Origin: Pseudodesulfovibrio indicus
GTDB lineage: Bacteria > Desulfobacterota > Desulfovibrionia > Desulfovibrionales > Desulfovibrionaceae
DNA: 64,000 nucleotides
Direction of reading: 5' to 3'
Assembly: GCF_001563225.1 (NCBI RefSeq)
Contig: NZ_CP014206.1
Span: 3,158,001-3,222,000, forward strand
Shown: positions 17,668 through 25,392 of the stretch, piece after piece
How the letters are laid out: every line of letters begins with the position of its first letter
Numbering within the stretch: position 1 is the first letter of the stretch
Translations under genes and position numbers: made by a program
Notes under the pieces: model-generated
Seen by the model: only the letters and a program-made list of their open reading frames with translations
Told to the model about the DNA's origin: nothing
Databases searched by the model: none

Positions 17668-17790
17668 GCCTCCGGCGGGCGGGGGAAGGGGAGGAAAAAC
17701 CCTTTGAAAAGGGTTCTTTCCTCCCCTTCCCCCGGTCCCCCATCCCCTTCTTTTCCCAAACTTTTTGTTGCCGCTTCGCGGAGGGTGGGG
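17668..17790 (+). repeat. Dispersed long-hairpin repeat, copy A (left module)
   Basis: It begins with GCCTCCGGCGGGC 5 bases after the ahbD stop. Next comes a long purine/pyrimidine hairpin (17681-17733) with an AACCCTTTGAAAAGGGTT core, then CCCCCATCCCC, AAACTTTTTG and CGCTTCGCGG. The same order of elements recurs after putA (31323-31420), darP (39433-39551) and mqnE (43890-44007). It probably also acts as a terminator. Confidence 0.8.
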
Positions 17791-17870
17791 GTTGGCGTCA
17801 GGGCGGACCGCTTGACCTGACACCGTTTTTTGAAAGAGAATCAACCGCGCCTGGACGCACCCGCCGAAGA

Positions 17871-17934
17871 CGCGATAAAAAGTTTTGGAGATGCTTAAGA
17901 ACCTTTTTCAAAAGGTTCTTAAGCCGCCGGAGGC
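17871..17934 (-). repeat. Dispersed hairpin repeat, copy A (right, inverted module)
   Basis: On the minus strand it reads GCCTCCGGCGGC, then a perfect 14-bp hairpin (CTTAAGAACCTTTT arms), then CAAAACTTTTTATCGCG. It shares the outer end and the AACTTTTT element with the left module. Its outer end lies 5 bases before the ATG of the next gene. Together the two modules fill the 276-base gap between ahbD and ahbA/B. Confidence 0.7.
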
Positions 17935-17939
17935 ACCCC

Positions 17940-18389
17940 ATGGACAATTACGACAAGCAGATACTCGACATCATCCAGTCCCATTTCCCCCTCGTTTCCC
18001 GCCCTTATGAAGACGTGGGCAAGCAGGTGGGGTTGACCGAGGCCGAGGTGCTGGAGCGGGTTCGGGACATGAAGAAGTCCGGCCTGATCCGGCGCATGGG
18101 GGCCAACTTCAACTCCAAGACGCTGGGCTGGCAATCCACCCTGTGCGCGGCGTCCGTGCCCGAGGACAAGCTCGACGAGTTCGTGGCCGAGGTGAACAAG
18201 CACGACGGCGTGACCCACAACTACCTGCGCGAGAACGAGTTCAACGTCTGGTTCGCGCTCATCGCCCCGGACATGGACGCGGTGGAGGCGATCCTGGCCT
18301 CCATCACCGAGGCCACGGGCATCAAGATTTTGAATCTTCCGGCCGACAAGCTGTTCAAGATCAAGGTCGATTTCAAGATGGACAAATAG
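17940..18389 (+). CDS. ahbA: Siroheme decarboxylase subunit (AhbA/AhbB, Lrp/AsnC-like fold)
   Basis: AhbA and AhbB form the complex that decarboxylates siroheme to 12,18-didecarboxysiroheme. The 149 residues have an N-terminal winged-helix region (residues 3-60, with GLTEAEVLERVRDMKKSGLI and RRMGANFN), and the family signature THNYLRENEFNVWF near 94-107. They have no DNA-binding function in this family. The match to one subunit rather than the other (A or B) is not certain; no partner subunit is in the window. It follows the hairpin repeat and precedes a small membrane protein by 14 bases. Confidence 0.82.
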   Translation: MDNYDKQILDIIQSHFPLVSRPYEDVGKQVGLTEAEVLERVRDMKKSGLIRRMGANFNSKTLGWQSTLCAASVPEDKLDEFVAEVNKHDGVTHNYLRENEFNVWFALIAPDMDAVEAILASITEATGIKILNLPADKLFKIKVDFKMDK

Positions 18390-18403
18390 GGAGCGCCAAG
18401 GCC

Positions 18404-18730
18404 ATGCACAAGCTGTACAAGATTTTACTGCTGGGCCTGGCCGCAGGCATCCTGAACGCCATTCCCCTGGTCTTCCTGTCCACGGTCTGGCAGCCCGTGA
18501 CCGCCACCGTGCTGCACTGGCTGGGGCTGAGCATCGTCATCGCCTACGCGCGCATGCCCCTGGAAAGCTGGGCCACGGGCATGCTCATCGCGGCCCTGAC
18601 CTCCCTTCCCCTGAGCATACTGCTCTATCCGGACAGCATACCGGGCGTGCTCCAGTCCCTGGGCATCGCCCTGGTCCTCGGCGGGCTGCTCGGCTTTACC
18701 TCCGAACGGTTGGTGCAGAATCAGCCCTGA
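18404..18730 (+). CDS. Small membrane protein of the heme cluster, unknown function
   Basis: A 108-residue very hydrophobic protein with three or four membrane segments (LYKILLLGLAAGILNAIPLV, then HWLGLSIVIAYARM, ATGMLIAALTSLPLSILL, and LQSLGIALVLGGLLGFTSER). I do not recognise a family. The ATG at 18404 lies 14 bases after the siroheme decarboxylase stop, which suggests co-transcription and possibly a role in transport or assembly for heme synthesis (inference). It ends only 12 bases before the convergent binding-protein gene, with no terminator visible in the gap. Confidence 0.6.
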   Translation: MHKLYKILLLGLAAGILNAIPLVFLSTVWQPVTATVLHWLGLSIVIAYARMPLESWATGMLIAALTSLPLSILLYPDSIPGVLQSLGIALVLGGLLGFTSERLVQNQP

Positions 18731-18742
18731 CCGACGCCGGGC

Positions 18743-19564
18743 TCACTCGCCCTCCGCCCCCTCGACGTCAAGGGGCGAGATCCCGTTTAAATACATTTCC
18801 CGCAGCCTGGAGTAGGGGCTGCTCCCCGATGCATCCACCTTCTTGAAGTTGTCCAGGGCGGACTGCAGGCGGTCGATCAGCTCGTCGTCCGTGTTCCTGT
18901 TGAAACCGAAATAGACCGTCAACGGTTCGAACCGGTAGAGAATCCGGTAGTCTTCCGCCGCCATCCCCTCATCGCCCATCATCCGCTCCGTCGCGCCCAA
19001 GGCCTGGACGATCACATCAACGCGCCCTTCCCTGAGCATCCTCAGCTGGGCGGGGATGCCGCTGAGCATGACCATATTCTTCTCGATCCCGGGCAAGGCG
19101 TTGACCAGGATATGAATAGGGCTCGTGTTGCGGACCATGCCGATGCTGTACTGCTTCAAATCTTCGAGGCGCTCGACCTTGACCCCGGACCGCCGCCGGG
19201 CATAGGCCCCGATGTGAATCACGTCCAGCGGACCGACCCACTTGAAGCGGCCAAGCCTCTCCGGGAGCTGGGCCAGCACGATCAACGCGGAACTCGGCAC
19301 GATCTCCACTTCATGCACGGCCCGCGCCCAGGGCAAGACCTTGATGTCGGAGGGGGCGAAATGCTCGCCGATGGAATGCATCATCAGTCCCATCAATTCC
19401 ACGGCGAATCCGGTGGGCGGCCCGTCGTCGTGCAATACGGCATAGGGGGGCAAGCCGTCCGCGTAGAAGCGGACATGGTCGCCCAGGGCCGGCCTGGCCG
19501 GGAAAAGGGCGAGAAAGGCTGCGCACAGGGAAAGCAGGACAAACTTCAATCTGAACGTACCCAT
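18743..19564 (-). CDS. Periplasmic solute-binding protein (SBP_bac_3-like)
   Basis: A 273-residue protein with an N-terminal signal peptide (about residues 1-28, LKFVLLSLCAAFLALFPARP followed by a likely cleavage after ALG). The mature part resembles the type 3 extracellular solute-binding fold: RFYADGLPPYAVLHDDGPPT at the start, GFAVELMGLMM, then LEDLKQYSIGMVRNTSPIHI and VYFGFNRNTDDELIDRLQSA. No permease or ATPase gene is nearby, so it may serve a distant transporter or a sensor. It resembles the next gene upstream (19739-20521), which is separated by a terminator. The substrate is unknown. Confidence 0.7.
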   Translation of the reverse strand: MGTFRLKFVLLSLCAAFLALFPARPALGDHVRFYADGLPPYAVLHDDGPPTGFAVELMGLMMHSIGEHFAPSDIKVLPWARAVHEVEIVPSSALIVLAQLPERLGRFKWVGPLDVIHIGAYARRRSGVKVERLEDLKQYSIGMVRNTSPIHILVNALPGIEKNMVMLSGIPAQLRMLREGRVDVIVQALGATERMMGDEGMAAEDYRILYRFEPLTVYFGFNRNTDDELIDRLQSALDNFKKVDASGSSPYSRLREMYLNGISPLDVEGAEGE

Positions 19565-19689
19565 ACTTTTTCATACCGAATTCATGCCGCCCGTAAAAGT
19601 ATAATGTGCGCGACGCACGGGCCGACAAGTCCGAAAGGTTTGGAGATCGCCATCCGAAGCCCCCCTCGGCCCCGTTCGCCGGGAGACCA

Positions 19690-19713
19690 TAAAAAAAACC
19701 GCCCGAAGGCGGC
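19690..19713 (-). terminator. Rho-independent terminator after the 260-aa binding protein
   Basis: On the minus strand CCGCC-TTCG-GGCGG followed by a run of eight T, 26 bases after the stop at 19739. Confidence 0.9.
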
Positions 19714-19738
19714 CGAAATCGTTGAACCGGGCGACAAC

Positions 19739-20521
19739 CTACCGGTTTCTCTCCAACAATCCTTCGGCGCTGTACTTGCGCATGATCGCCTTGAAGCGGG
19801 ACCGGCCGTGTCGGTCCTCCTTGCGCATGGCGTCCATGGCCGCCTGGAGCCGGGCGATGAACCCGTCGTCCACGGCCCGGTTGAAGGCCAGGTAGAGGGG
19901 CAGGTTGCTGAGCACGTAGACCATCTCGAAATCATCTGGGTCCAGTCCTACGGACTCAAGCACGTGTGGCGCGGCGGTATCGGCCTGGCAGACCAGATCC
20001 ACCCTTCCGGCGTTCAGCATGCGCATCTGGAGGACGTCGTCCTTGACCACCTCCCTGCGCACGTCCTTGAGCACCGGGTCGTTTTGCAGCAGATGCATGG
20101 GGCCGCTGTTGCGGACCACGCTTATGGAATAGCGTTTCAGGTCTTCCTTGCTCCGGATGACGATGTCGGAGGACTTTCTGGCCACCAGCCCGAGCTTCAA
20201 CTCGACAAGGGGGCCGACCCATTTGAACAGGGGTTCGCGCTGCGGGGTGCGGGCCAGGAGAAACATGCCCGTGCCGGGCGTGGTCTCCAGAATCTCCAGG
20301 GAACGGGGAAAGCTGATGCTCCGGAATTCTTCCGCCCGGACGGGGTCGCCCGCCCCGCCCATGAGCTCGGAGACGACGTCAACGATCGGACCGCCGACCT
20401 CTCCGGATTTGGACACCTGGATAAAGGGGAATATCTCGCCGACATAAAAAACGAAATCACTGGCCCGGGCAGTGCCGACGATCAGGAACAGAAACAGAAT
20501 CGCGATACAGTAAGTGCGCAT
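19739..20521 (-). CDS. Periplasmic solute-binding protein, paralog of neighbour
   Basis: A 260-residue protein with a signal peptide (residues 1-20, AILFLFLIVGTARA). It shares with the downstream paralog the order of elements FKWVGPL, GL(V/A)ARKSSD, SKEDLKRYSISVVRNSGPMH and LYLAFNRAVDDGFIARLQAA, so the two arose by duplication. It is a type 3 solute-binding-like protein without a transporter in sight. It diverges from rpe. The ligand is unknown; amino-acid-like ligands are usual for the family. Confidence 0.7.
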   Translation of the reverse strand: MRTYCIAILFLFLIVGTARASDFVFYVGEIFPFIQVSKSGEVGGPIVDVVSELMGGAGDPVRAEEFRSISFPRSLEILETTPGTGMFLLARTPQREPLFKWVGPLVELKLGLVARKSSDIVIRSKEDLKRYSISVVRNSGPMHLLQNDPVLKDVRREVVKDDVLQMRMLNAGRVDLVCQADTAAPHVLESVGLDPDDFEMVYVLSNLPLYLAFNRAVDDGFIARLQAAMDAMRKEDRHGRSRFKAIMRKYSAEGLLERNR

Positions 20522-20687
20522 GCGGATCAGGACATCATTAAGGTAAGGGTTGAATTCGAAGGGCGGACCTTATGGCAAAACCTCCCAAAACACAAACCCC
20601 CGCCGGAAACACCCCCGAAACCCTTGCGGTCCGCCCCCGGAGCGGGTACACCACCCCTAACGTCACCGACCACACGGAGTTGCAAAA

Positions 20688-21338
20688 ATGATCCTTTCCC
20701 CGTCCATGCTCTCCTCGGACTTCGCCAACATGGAAGCCGAGCTGAAAGCCCTGGAAGCCGCAGGCCTCGAGTGGGTCCACCTCGACGTCATGGACGGCAT
20801 GTTCGTGCCGAACATCACCTTCGGGCCGCCGATCATCAAGGCCATGCGCGCCAAGTCGAACCTGTTCTTCGACTGCCACCTGATGATCAACGATCCGGGC
20901 CGGTACATCGCCGACTTCGCCGCAGCCGGGGCCGACCTGATCTGCGTCCACGCCGAGGCGTGCACCCACCTGGAGCGGGTCTGCGCCCAGATTGTCGAGG
21001 CCGGGGCCAAGCCCGCCGTGGCCCTCAACCCGCACACCCCGCTGGAGTCCATCAAATACCTGATCCCCCAGCTGCACATGGTCCTGATCATGTCCGTGAA
21101 CCCCGGGTTCGGCGGCCAGAAGTTCATCCCTTTCTGCCTGGACAAGGTCCGCGAGCTCAAGGCCATGATCCGGGCCGCCGGGGCCGAGACCCTGATCCAG
21201 ATCGACGGCGGCGTGTCCCTGGACAACGCCCGCGAGCTGACGCAGGCCGGGGTGGACGTGCTGGTCTCCGGTTCCGCCTTCTTCAAATTCCCGCCCTACG
21301 GCGAGCGGTACAAGGCGTTTCAGGACGCCTGCGCCTAA
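20688..21338 (+). CDS. rpe: Ribulose-phosphate 3-epimerase
   Basis: Interconverts ribulose-5-phosphate and xylulose-5-phosphate in the non-oxidative pentose phosphate pathway. The 216 residues have all family motifs: LSSDFANM, HLDVMDGMFVPNITFGPPII (metal ligands His and Asp), DCHLMI, MSVNPGFGGQKFIP and IQIDGGVSL with the second catalytic Asp. Length matches the family (210-230). The start at 20688 has GGAG 9-12 bases upstream. A terminator follows and overlaps the start of the ABC-F gene. Confidence 0.95.
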   Translation: MILSPSMLSSDFANMEAELKALEAAGLEWVHLDVMDGMFVPNITFGPPIIKAMRAKSNLFFDCHLMINDPGRYIADFAAAGADLICVHAEACTHLERVCAQIVEAGAKPAVALNPHTPLESIKYLIPQLHMVLIMSVNPGFGGQKFIPFCLDKVRELKAMIRAAGAETLIQIDGGVSLDNARELTQAGVDVLVSGSAFFKFPPYGERYKAFQDACA

Positions 21339-21362
21339 CGCCCGAAAGCTCCCGAACAACAC

Positions 21363-21389
21363 GGGGCTGGAACACAGCCCCTTTTCTTT
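21363..21389 (+). terminator. Rho-independent terminator after rpe
   Basis: GGGGCTG-N5-CAGCCCC followed by TTTTCTTT, 24 bases after the rpe stop and just before the ABC-F start codon. Confidence 0.8.
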
Positions 21390-21399
21390 GAGCAACGCC

Positions 21400-23331
21400 A
21401 TGGCCCTGGTCAGTTTACGAGACATCACCATCAATTTCACCGGCACCGTCCTGCTGGACAAGGTCTCCATGCAGATCGAGCCCGGCGAACGCGTCTGCCT
21501 GCTCGGCCGCAACGGCGAGGGCAAGTCCACCCTGCTGTCCATCATCGAGGGCGTGACCAGCCCGGACGCAGGGAGCGTGGACTACGCGCGCGGGACCAAG
21601 GTGGCCATGCTGCCCCAGGAGGTCCCCCTGGAGCTGGCGGGCACGGTCTACGACATCGCGGCCCAGGGGCTGGGCGAGGTCGGCGGCCACCTGGCCGCAT
21701 ACCACCGGTCCGCACGCGCCCTGGCCGAATCCCCGGAACCGGACCAGCGGCTCGCCGAGCGCATGGAACGCGCCCAGCACGCCCTGGAGGACGCCGGGGG
21801 CTGGCCGCACCACCAGACCATCGAGACCGTGCTCTCCCACCTCAAGCTGGACGGCGACGCGCTGTTCGACGGGTTGTCCGGCGGCACCAAGCGCCGCGTG
21901 CTCCTGGCCCGCGCCCTGGTTTCCGGCCCGGACCTGCTCATCCTGGACGAGCCGACCAACCACCTGGACATCGACTCCATCGCCTGGCTGGAAGACTTCC
22001 TCCTGCGCCAGAACGCCGCTCTGCTCTTCGTCACCCACGACCGCGCCTTCCTGCGGCGCCTGGCCACGCGCATCGTGGAGCTGGACCGGGCAAAGCTGAC
22101 CAGCTGGGAGTGCGACTACGACACCTATCTCCAGCGCAAGGACGACGCCCTGTCCGCCGAGGCCAAGCAGAACCACAACTTCGACCGCAAACTGGCCGAG
22201 GAGGAGACGTGGATCAGGCAGGGCATCAAGGCCAGGCGCACCCGGAACATGGGCCGCGTCCGCGACCTGCTCAAAATGCGCGAGGAACGGCGCGCCAGGC
22301 GCGAGCGCACCGGCCAGGCCAAGATGATCATCCAGGAAGCCGAGCGCACCGGCAAACTGGTCATCGAGGCCAGGGACCTCTCCTTCGGCTACCGGGGCGA
22401 CAGGCTGATCGACGGTTTCTCCACCACCATCATGCGCGGGGACAAGGTCGGCCTCATCGGTCCCAACGGCGTGGGCAAGACCACCCTGCTCAAGATACTG
22501 CTGGGCGAGCTCGAACCCCAGTCCGGCTCCTTGCGCCACGGGGTGAACCTCCAGATCTGCTACTTCGACCAGTTGCGCGAGCAGCTCGACGAGACCAAAT
22601 CGGCCCGGCACAACGTGGCCGACGGCAACGACTTCGTGGACATCAACGGGCACCGCCGCCACGTCATGACCCACCTCAAGAATTTCCTGTTCACCCCGGA
22701 CCGCTCCAAGGTCCCGGTGTCCGTGCTCTCCGGCGGCGAGCGCAACCGGCTGCTCCTGGCCCGGCTGTTCACCCGCCCGTCCAACGTGCTGGTCATGGAC
22801 GAACCGACCAACGACCTGGACGCCGAGACCCTGGACCTGCTGGAAGAGCTGCTCATGGACTATCCCGGCACCCTGCTGCTGGTCAGCCACGACCGCGACT
22901 TCCTGAACAACGTGGTCACCTCCACCATCGGTTTCGAGGGTTGCGGCCGGATCGCCGAATACGTGGGCGGCTACGACGACTGGCTCCGCCAGCGCCCCTC
23001 GGACGCCCCGGTGCGCGACAAGGAGTGCGCCCCCGCCAAGCCCGCTCCGGAAAAGCAGGCCCCGGCCAAGATTAGGCTGAGCTACAAGGAAAAATTCGAG
23101 CTGACCAAAAAACGGGATCAACTCAAGGAGATGCCCGCTCTCATCGAGCGGCTGGAGAGCGAGCTGGGAGCGTTGCAATCCCGCATGTCGGCGGGTGATT
23201 ACTACAAAAATTCCGGCGAGATAATGGCCGACGACCAAAAGCGGTTGGAAACCCTTGAGTCGGACCTTGAAATCGCCTATGAGACCTGGGAAGAACTTGA
23301 AACCGCCCTTGAGGGCGTGGAGCTGGACTGA
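21400..23331 (+). CDS. ABC-F family ATPase (Uup-like)
   Basis: A 643-residue soluble ABC-F protein with two nucleotide-binding domains. The first has Walker A GRNGEGKST (about residue 34) and signature LSGGTKRR with LDEPTNHLD; the second has GPNGVGKTT and LSGGERNR with MDEPTNDLD. The linker between them is Lys/Arg/Glu-rich, and the C-terminal about 80 residues are a coiled coil (KEKFELTKKRDQLKE, then LESDLEIAYETWEELETALE). The GGYDDWLRQR pattern and C-terminal coiled coil are typical of Uup. These proteins act at the ribosome or on DNA-replication fidelity. The ATG at 21400 was preferred to a TTG at 21388, although neither has a strong Shine-Dalgarno. Confidence 0.88.
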   Translation: MALVSLRDITINFTGTVLLDKVSMQIEPGERVCLLGRNGEGKSTLLSIIEGVTSPDAGSVDYARGTKVAMLPQEVPLELAGTVYDIAAQGLGEVGGHLAAYHRSARALAESPEPDQRLAERMERAQHALEDAGGWPHHQTIETVLSHLKLDGDALFDGLSGGTKRRVLLARALVSGPDLLILDEPTNHLDIDSIAWLEDFLLRQNAALLFVTHDRAFLRRLATRIVELDRAKLTSWECDYDTYLQRKDDALSAEAKQNHNFDRKLAEEETWIRQGIKARRTRNMGRVRDLLKMREERRARRERTGQAKMIIQEAERTGKLVIEARDLSFGYRGDRLIDGFSTTIMRGDKVGLIGPNGVGKTTLLKILLGELEPQSGSLRHGVNLQICYFDQLREQLDETKSARHNVADGNDFVDINGHRRHVMTHLKNFLFTPDRSKVPVSVLSGGERNRLLLARLFTRPSNVLVMDEPTNDLDAETLDLLEELLMDYPGTLLLVSHDRDFLNNVVTSTIGFEGCGRIAEYVGGYDDWLRQRPSDAPVRDKECAPAKPAPEKQAPAKIRLSYKEKFELTKKRDQLKEMPALIERLESELGALQSRMSAGDYYKNSGEIMADDQKRLETLESDLEIAYETWEELETALEGVELD

Positions 23332-23333
23332 GA

Positions 23334-23831
23334 ATGCAAGCCCTGACCATACGACACGTCGATCCCGACGACCTGACCGCGTGCCATACCATAGAAGCCA
23401 GGTGCTTTCCCCCTTCCGAGGCGGCCTGGACCAGCAGCCTGCGCAACCGCATCGAGAATTATCCCGAGGGGTTTCTGGTGGCGGAACTGGACGGCCGGGT
23501 GGTCGGCCAGGTGAACTCCGGCTCCACGGACAAGGACGACATCACGGATGAGGAGTTCAAGCAGCTCATCGGCCATGAGCCCGACGGCCGGTACATGGTC
23601 ATCTTCTCCTTGTCCGTGCACCCCGATTACCGGAACCGGGGCATAGCGGACAGGCTCATGACCGACTTCATCAAACAGGCCCGAAAGATGGGCAAGGATG
23701 CGGTCAAGCTGCTGTGCAAGGAAGACCTCATCCCCTTCTACGCCCGCCACGGCTTCGAGCACGAGGGACTCTCCCAATCCACCCACGGCGGGGCCGCCTG
23801 GCACGCCATGACCCTGCACCTCAGCGACTAG
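23334..23831 (+). CDS. GNAT-family N-acetyltransferase
   Basis: A 165-residue acetyl-CoA-dependent acyltransferase. The acetyl-CoA pocket appears in IFSLSVHPDYRNRGIADRLM (Q/R-x-x-G-x-G/A type, about residues 88-107). The start lies 2 bases after the ABC-F stop, so the two are co-transcribed. The substrate is unknown. It converges with the receiver gene at 23910 onto a shared terminator. Confidence 0.85.
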   Translation: MQALTIRHVDPDDLTACHTIEARCFPPSEAAWTSSLRNRIENYPEGFLVAELDGRVVGQVNSGSTDKDDITDEEFKQLIGHEPDGRYMVIFSLSVHPDYRNRGIADRLMTDFIKQARKMGKDAVKLLCKEDLIPFYARHGFEHEGLSQSTHGGAAWHAMTLHLSD

Positions 23832-23851
23832 CAACCACGCTTTTCAGACGC

Positions 23852-23887
23852 AAAAAGGCTGCCGGAAATGTACCGGCAGCCTTTTTT
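23852..23887. terminator. Bidirectional terminator
   Basis: AAAAAGGCTGCCGG paired with CCGGCAGCCTTTTTT around a 7-base loop. Both strands give a T-rich tail. It lies between the GNAT gene and the convergent receiver gene. Confidence 0.92.
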
Positions 23888-23909
23888 CGGGGATCTCGCC
23901 AGGGAGTGT

Positions 23910-24338
23910 CTACCACCCCTTGGACTTGAGGATGTCGTTGACCTTTTTCTCGGTTTTCTTCTCCACGATGACCATCTTCTTGGCCTGGGCCTTCTTGATC
24001 TTGTCGGTCAGGGCGTCGATGTCGGCGGGCTTCTCCATGAAGTCCATGGCGCCGAGCTTCATGGCCTGGATGCCCGCCTCCAGGGTGGCCTGGCCGGTGA
24101 GCAGGATGACCTGCAGGTCCGGGTGGCTCTTCCTGATGAGCTTGAGCATCTCGATGCCGTTCATGTCCGGCATCTGGAGGTCCAGAACGATGGCGTCGTA
24201 ATCGCCGGCGCCCAAGGCGTCCACCGCGTTGCTGGCGCTTTCGGCGGTGGTCACTTCCATGCCGCGGATTTCCATGCGTTCGGACAGGGCCTCGAGGAAT
24301 TCCACTTCGTCATCGATAAGCAGTACTTTTTCTGCCAT
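23910..24338 (-). CDS. Single-domain response regulator (last gene of TetR-SulP operon)
   Basis: A 142-residue CheY-like receiver with no output domain. Phosphoacceptor Asp53 sits in IVLDLQMPDMNG, the acidic pocket is IDDE (Asp9, Asp10), and the conserved Thr and Lys are in LLTGQA and MEKPADI. After the receiver a Lys-rich helical tail of about 20 residues (KKAQAKKMVIVEKKTEKK) is present. It is the seventh gene in an operon that starts with a TetR regulator, 33 bases after the degenerate kinase, and should receive phosphate from the full kinase at 25393 or from another kinase (inference). Confidence 0.88.
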   Translation of the reverse strand: MAEKVLLIDDEVEFLEALSERMEIRGMEVTTAESASNAVDALGAGDYDAIVLDLQMPDMNGIEMLKLIRKSHPDLQVILLTGQATLEAGIQAMKLGAMDFMEKPADIDALTDKIKKAQAKKMVIVEKKTEKKVNDILKSKGW

Positions 24339-24371
24339 TTTCTCATTCTCCGGTTGGGTATGAATGTTGTG

Positions 24372-25019
24372 TTATTCGGAACTTCCGGCACGTTCGAGCA
24401 ACAGCTCGCTGGTCCCGGTCTTCTCGTTCACGCTCACGGAGGCGTTCATGGCCCGCGCGAGGTCGGCAAACGGTTCGTCATCCCTCAGCGGACCATCCTT
24501 TCCGGGAGAGGAAAGGGAGAACGATGCTCCGCCGCCTTCCGGGCGCACGCCGATGACCAGCGTATCGCCCGCTTCCAGTCTATCAAGGGCCGCCGCTATT
24601 GAGGAGTGCAGCAGCCGCGTCAGGTCAAAGGGGCTGGCGACCATGGAGACGGGCTCGCACTCGCCCATGGTCAGTTTGACCTGCCGCATGTCGGCAAATC
24701 GGGTGGACAGCGCCACGGCGAGGGCCAGTCCCTCCACCAGGTTCACTTCCCGGACGTCCTCGTCCGTGGAGTGGGCGAACGCGTTCATGTTCTTGATGAT
24801 CGCGTCGCCGCGCCGGATCTGTCCCTGGATGGAGTTGGCCGCGCTCTTCAGCCTCTCGGGCTGGAGGGGCATGCCGCGCTCGGCCATGAGCGTGAAGTCC
24901 TCGATCAGCCCGGCCGCCTCGTTGATCACGGCGAACACGTTCTTGATCTCGTGGGACACGGACGCGCTGACGCGCCCGAAAAATCGCAACCCGGCACGGG
25001 TCTCGTCCTGTCTGCTCAT
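24372..25019 (-). CDS. Degenerate histidine kinase/phosphotransfer protein
   Basis: A 215-residue cytoplasmic protein with a clear histidine-kinase dimerisation H-box, VSASVSHEIKNVFAVINEAA (His23), followed by helices and a Leu-rich HATPase-like region (FDLTRLLHSSIAAALDRLEA in the N-box position). The DxGxG and GxGLGL nucleotide-binding boxes are absent, so ATP-dependent autophosphorylation is unlikely. It may act as a phosphotransfer (Hpt-like) or phosphatase partner. The ATG at 25019 has GGAGGG at suitable spacing; a GTG 21 bases upstream overlaps the previous stop. It lies 17 bases after the 116-residue receiver. Confidence 0.75.
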   Translation of the reverse strand: MSRQDETRAGLRFFGRVSASVSHEIKNVFAVINEAAGLIEDFTLMAERGMPLQPERLKSAANSIQGQIRRGDAIIKNMNAFAHSTDEDVREVNLVEGLALAVALSTRFADMRQVKLTMGECEPVSMVASPFDLTRLLHSSIAAALDRLEAGDTLVIGVRPEGGGASFSLSSPGKDGPLRDDEPFADLARAMNASVSVNEKTGTSELLLERAGSSE

Positions 25020-25036
25020 AGCGCCTCCCTCCGGTT

Positions 25037-25387
25037 TCACTTCGTGACCCTGTTGATCAGGGCGACGAGTTCCTCAAGCTGGATGGGCTTGATGAGGTAG
25101 TTGCACCCGGCGGCGCAACCGGCCTTGAAATCCGATTCGGAACCGTGCCCGGAGAGGAAGATGAACTTCATGTCCGGGTGCTTATCCGCCAACCGGTCCA
25201 TGAGGTCAAGCCCGCTCAGCCGGGGCATCTTCATGTCCAGCACGGCCACGGCGTATTCGGTCTTGTCGGCCATCTCCAGGGCGGATTCGCCGTTGTCCGC
25301 CCAGTCCGCATCCACGCCCCGAAAGCCGAGGCGCTCCGCCATGGCCGAAACCAGTTCCACTTCGTCGTCAACCAACAGTACTCTCAT
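25037..25387 (-). CDS. Single-domain response regulator (CheY-like)
   Basis: A 116-residue stand-alone receiver. Asp51 in AVLDMKMPRLSG is the phosphoacceptor, with VDDE (Asp7, Asp8) at the acidic pocket and the Ser/Thr and Lys positions in FLSGHGS and LIKPIQ. It has no DNA-binding or enzymatic output. It begins 5 bases after the stop of the membrane kinase at 25393, so it is the probable partner of that kinase. Confidence 0.9.
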   Translation of the reverse strand: MRVLLVDDEVELVSAMAERLGFRGVDADWADNGESALEMADKTEYAVAVLDMKMPRLSGLDLMDRLADKHPDMKFIFLSGHGSESDFKAGCAAGCNYLIKPIQLEELVALINRVTK

Positions 25388-25392
25388 AACGG

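Noticed and set aside
18910-18930. GGTTCGAACC-like sequence resembling a tRNA T-loop
   Set aside because: It lies inside the binding-protein gene, and no acceptor stem or other arms could be built around it.
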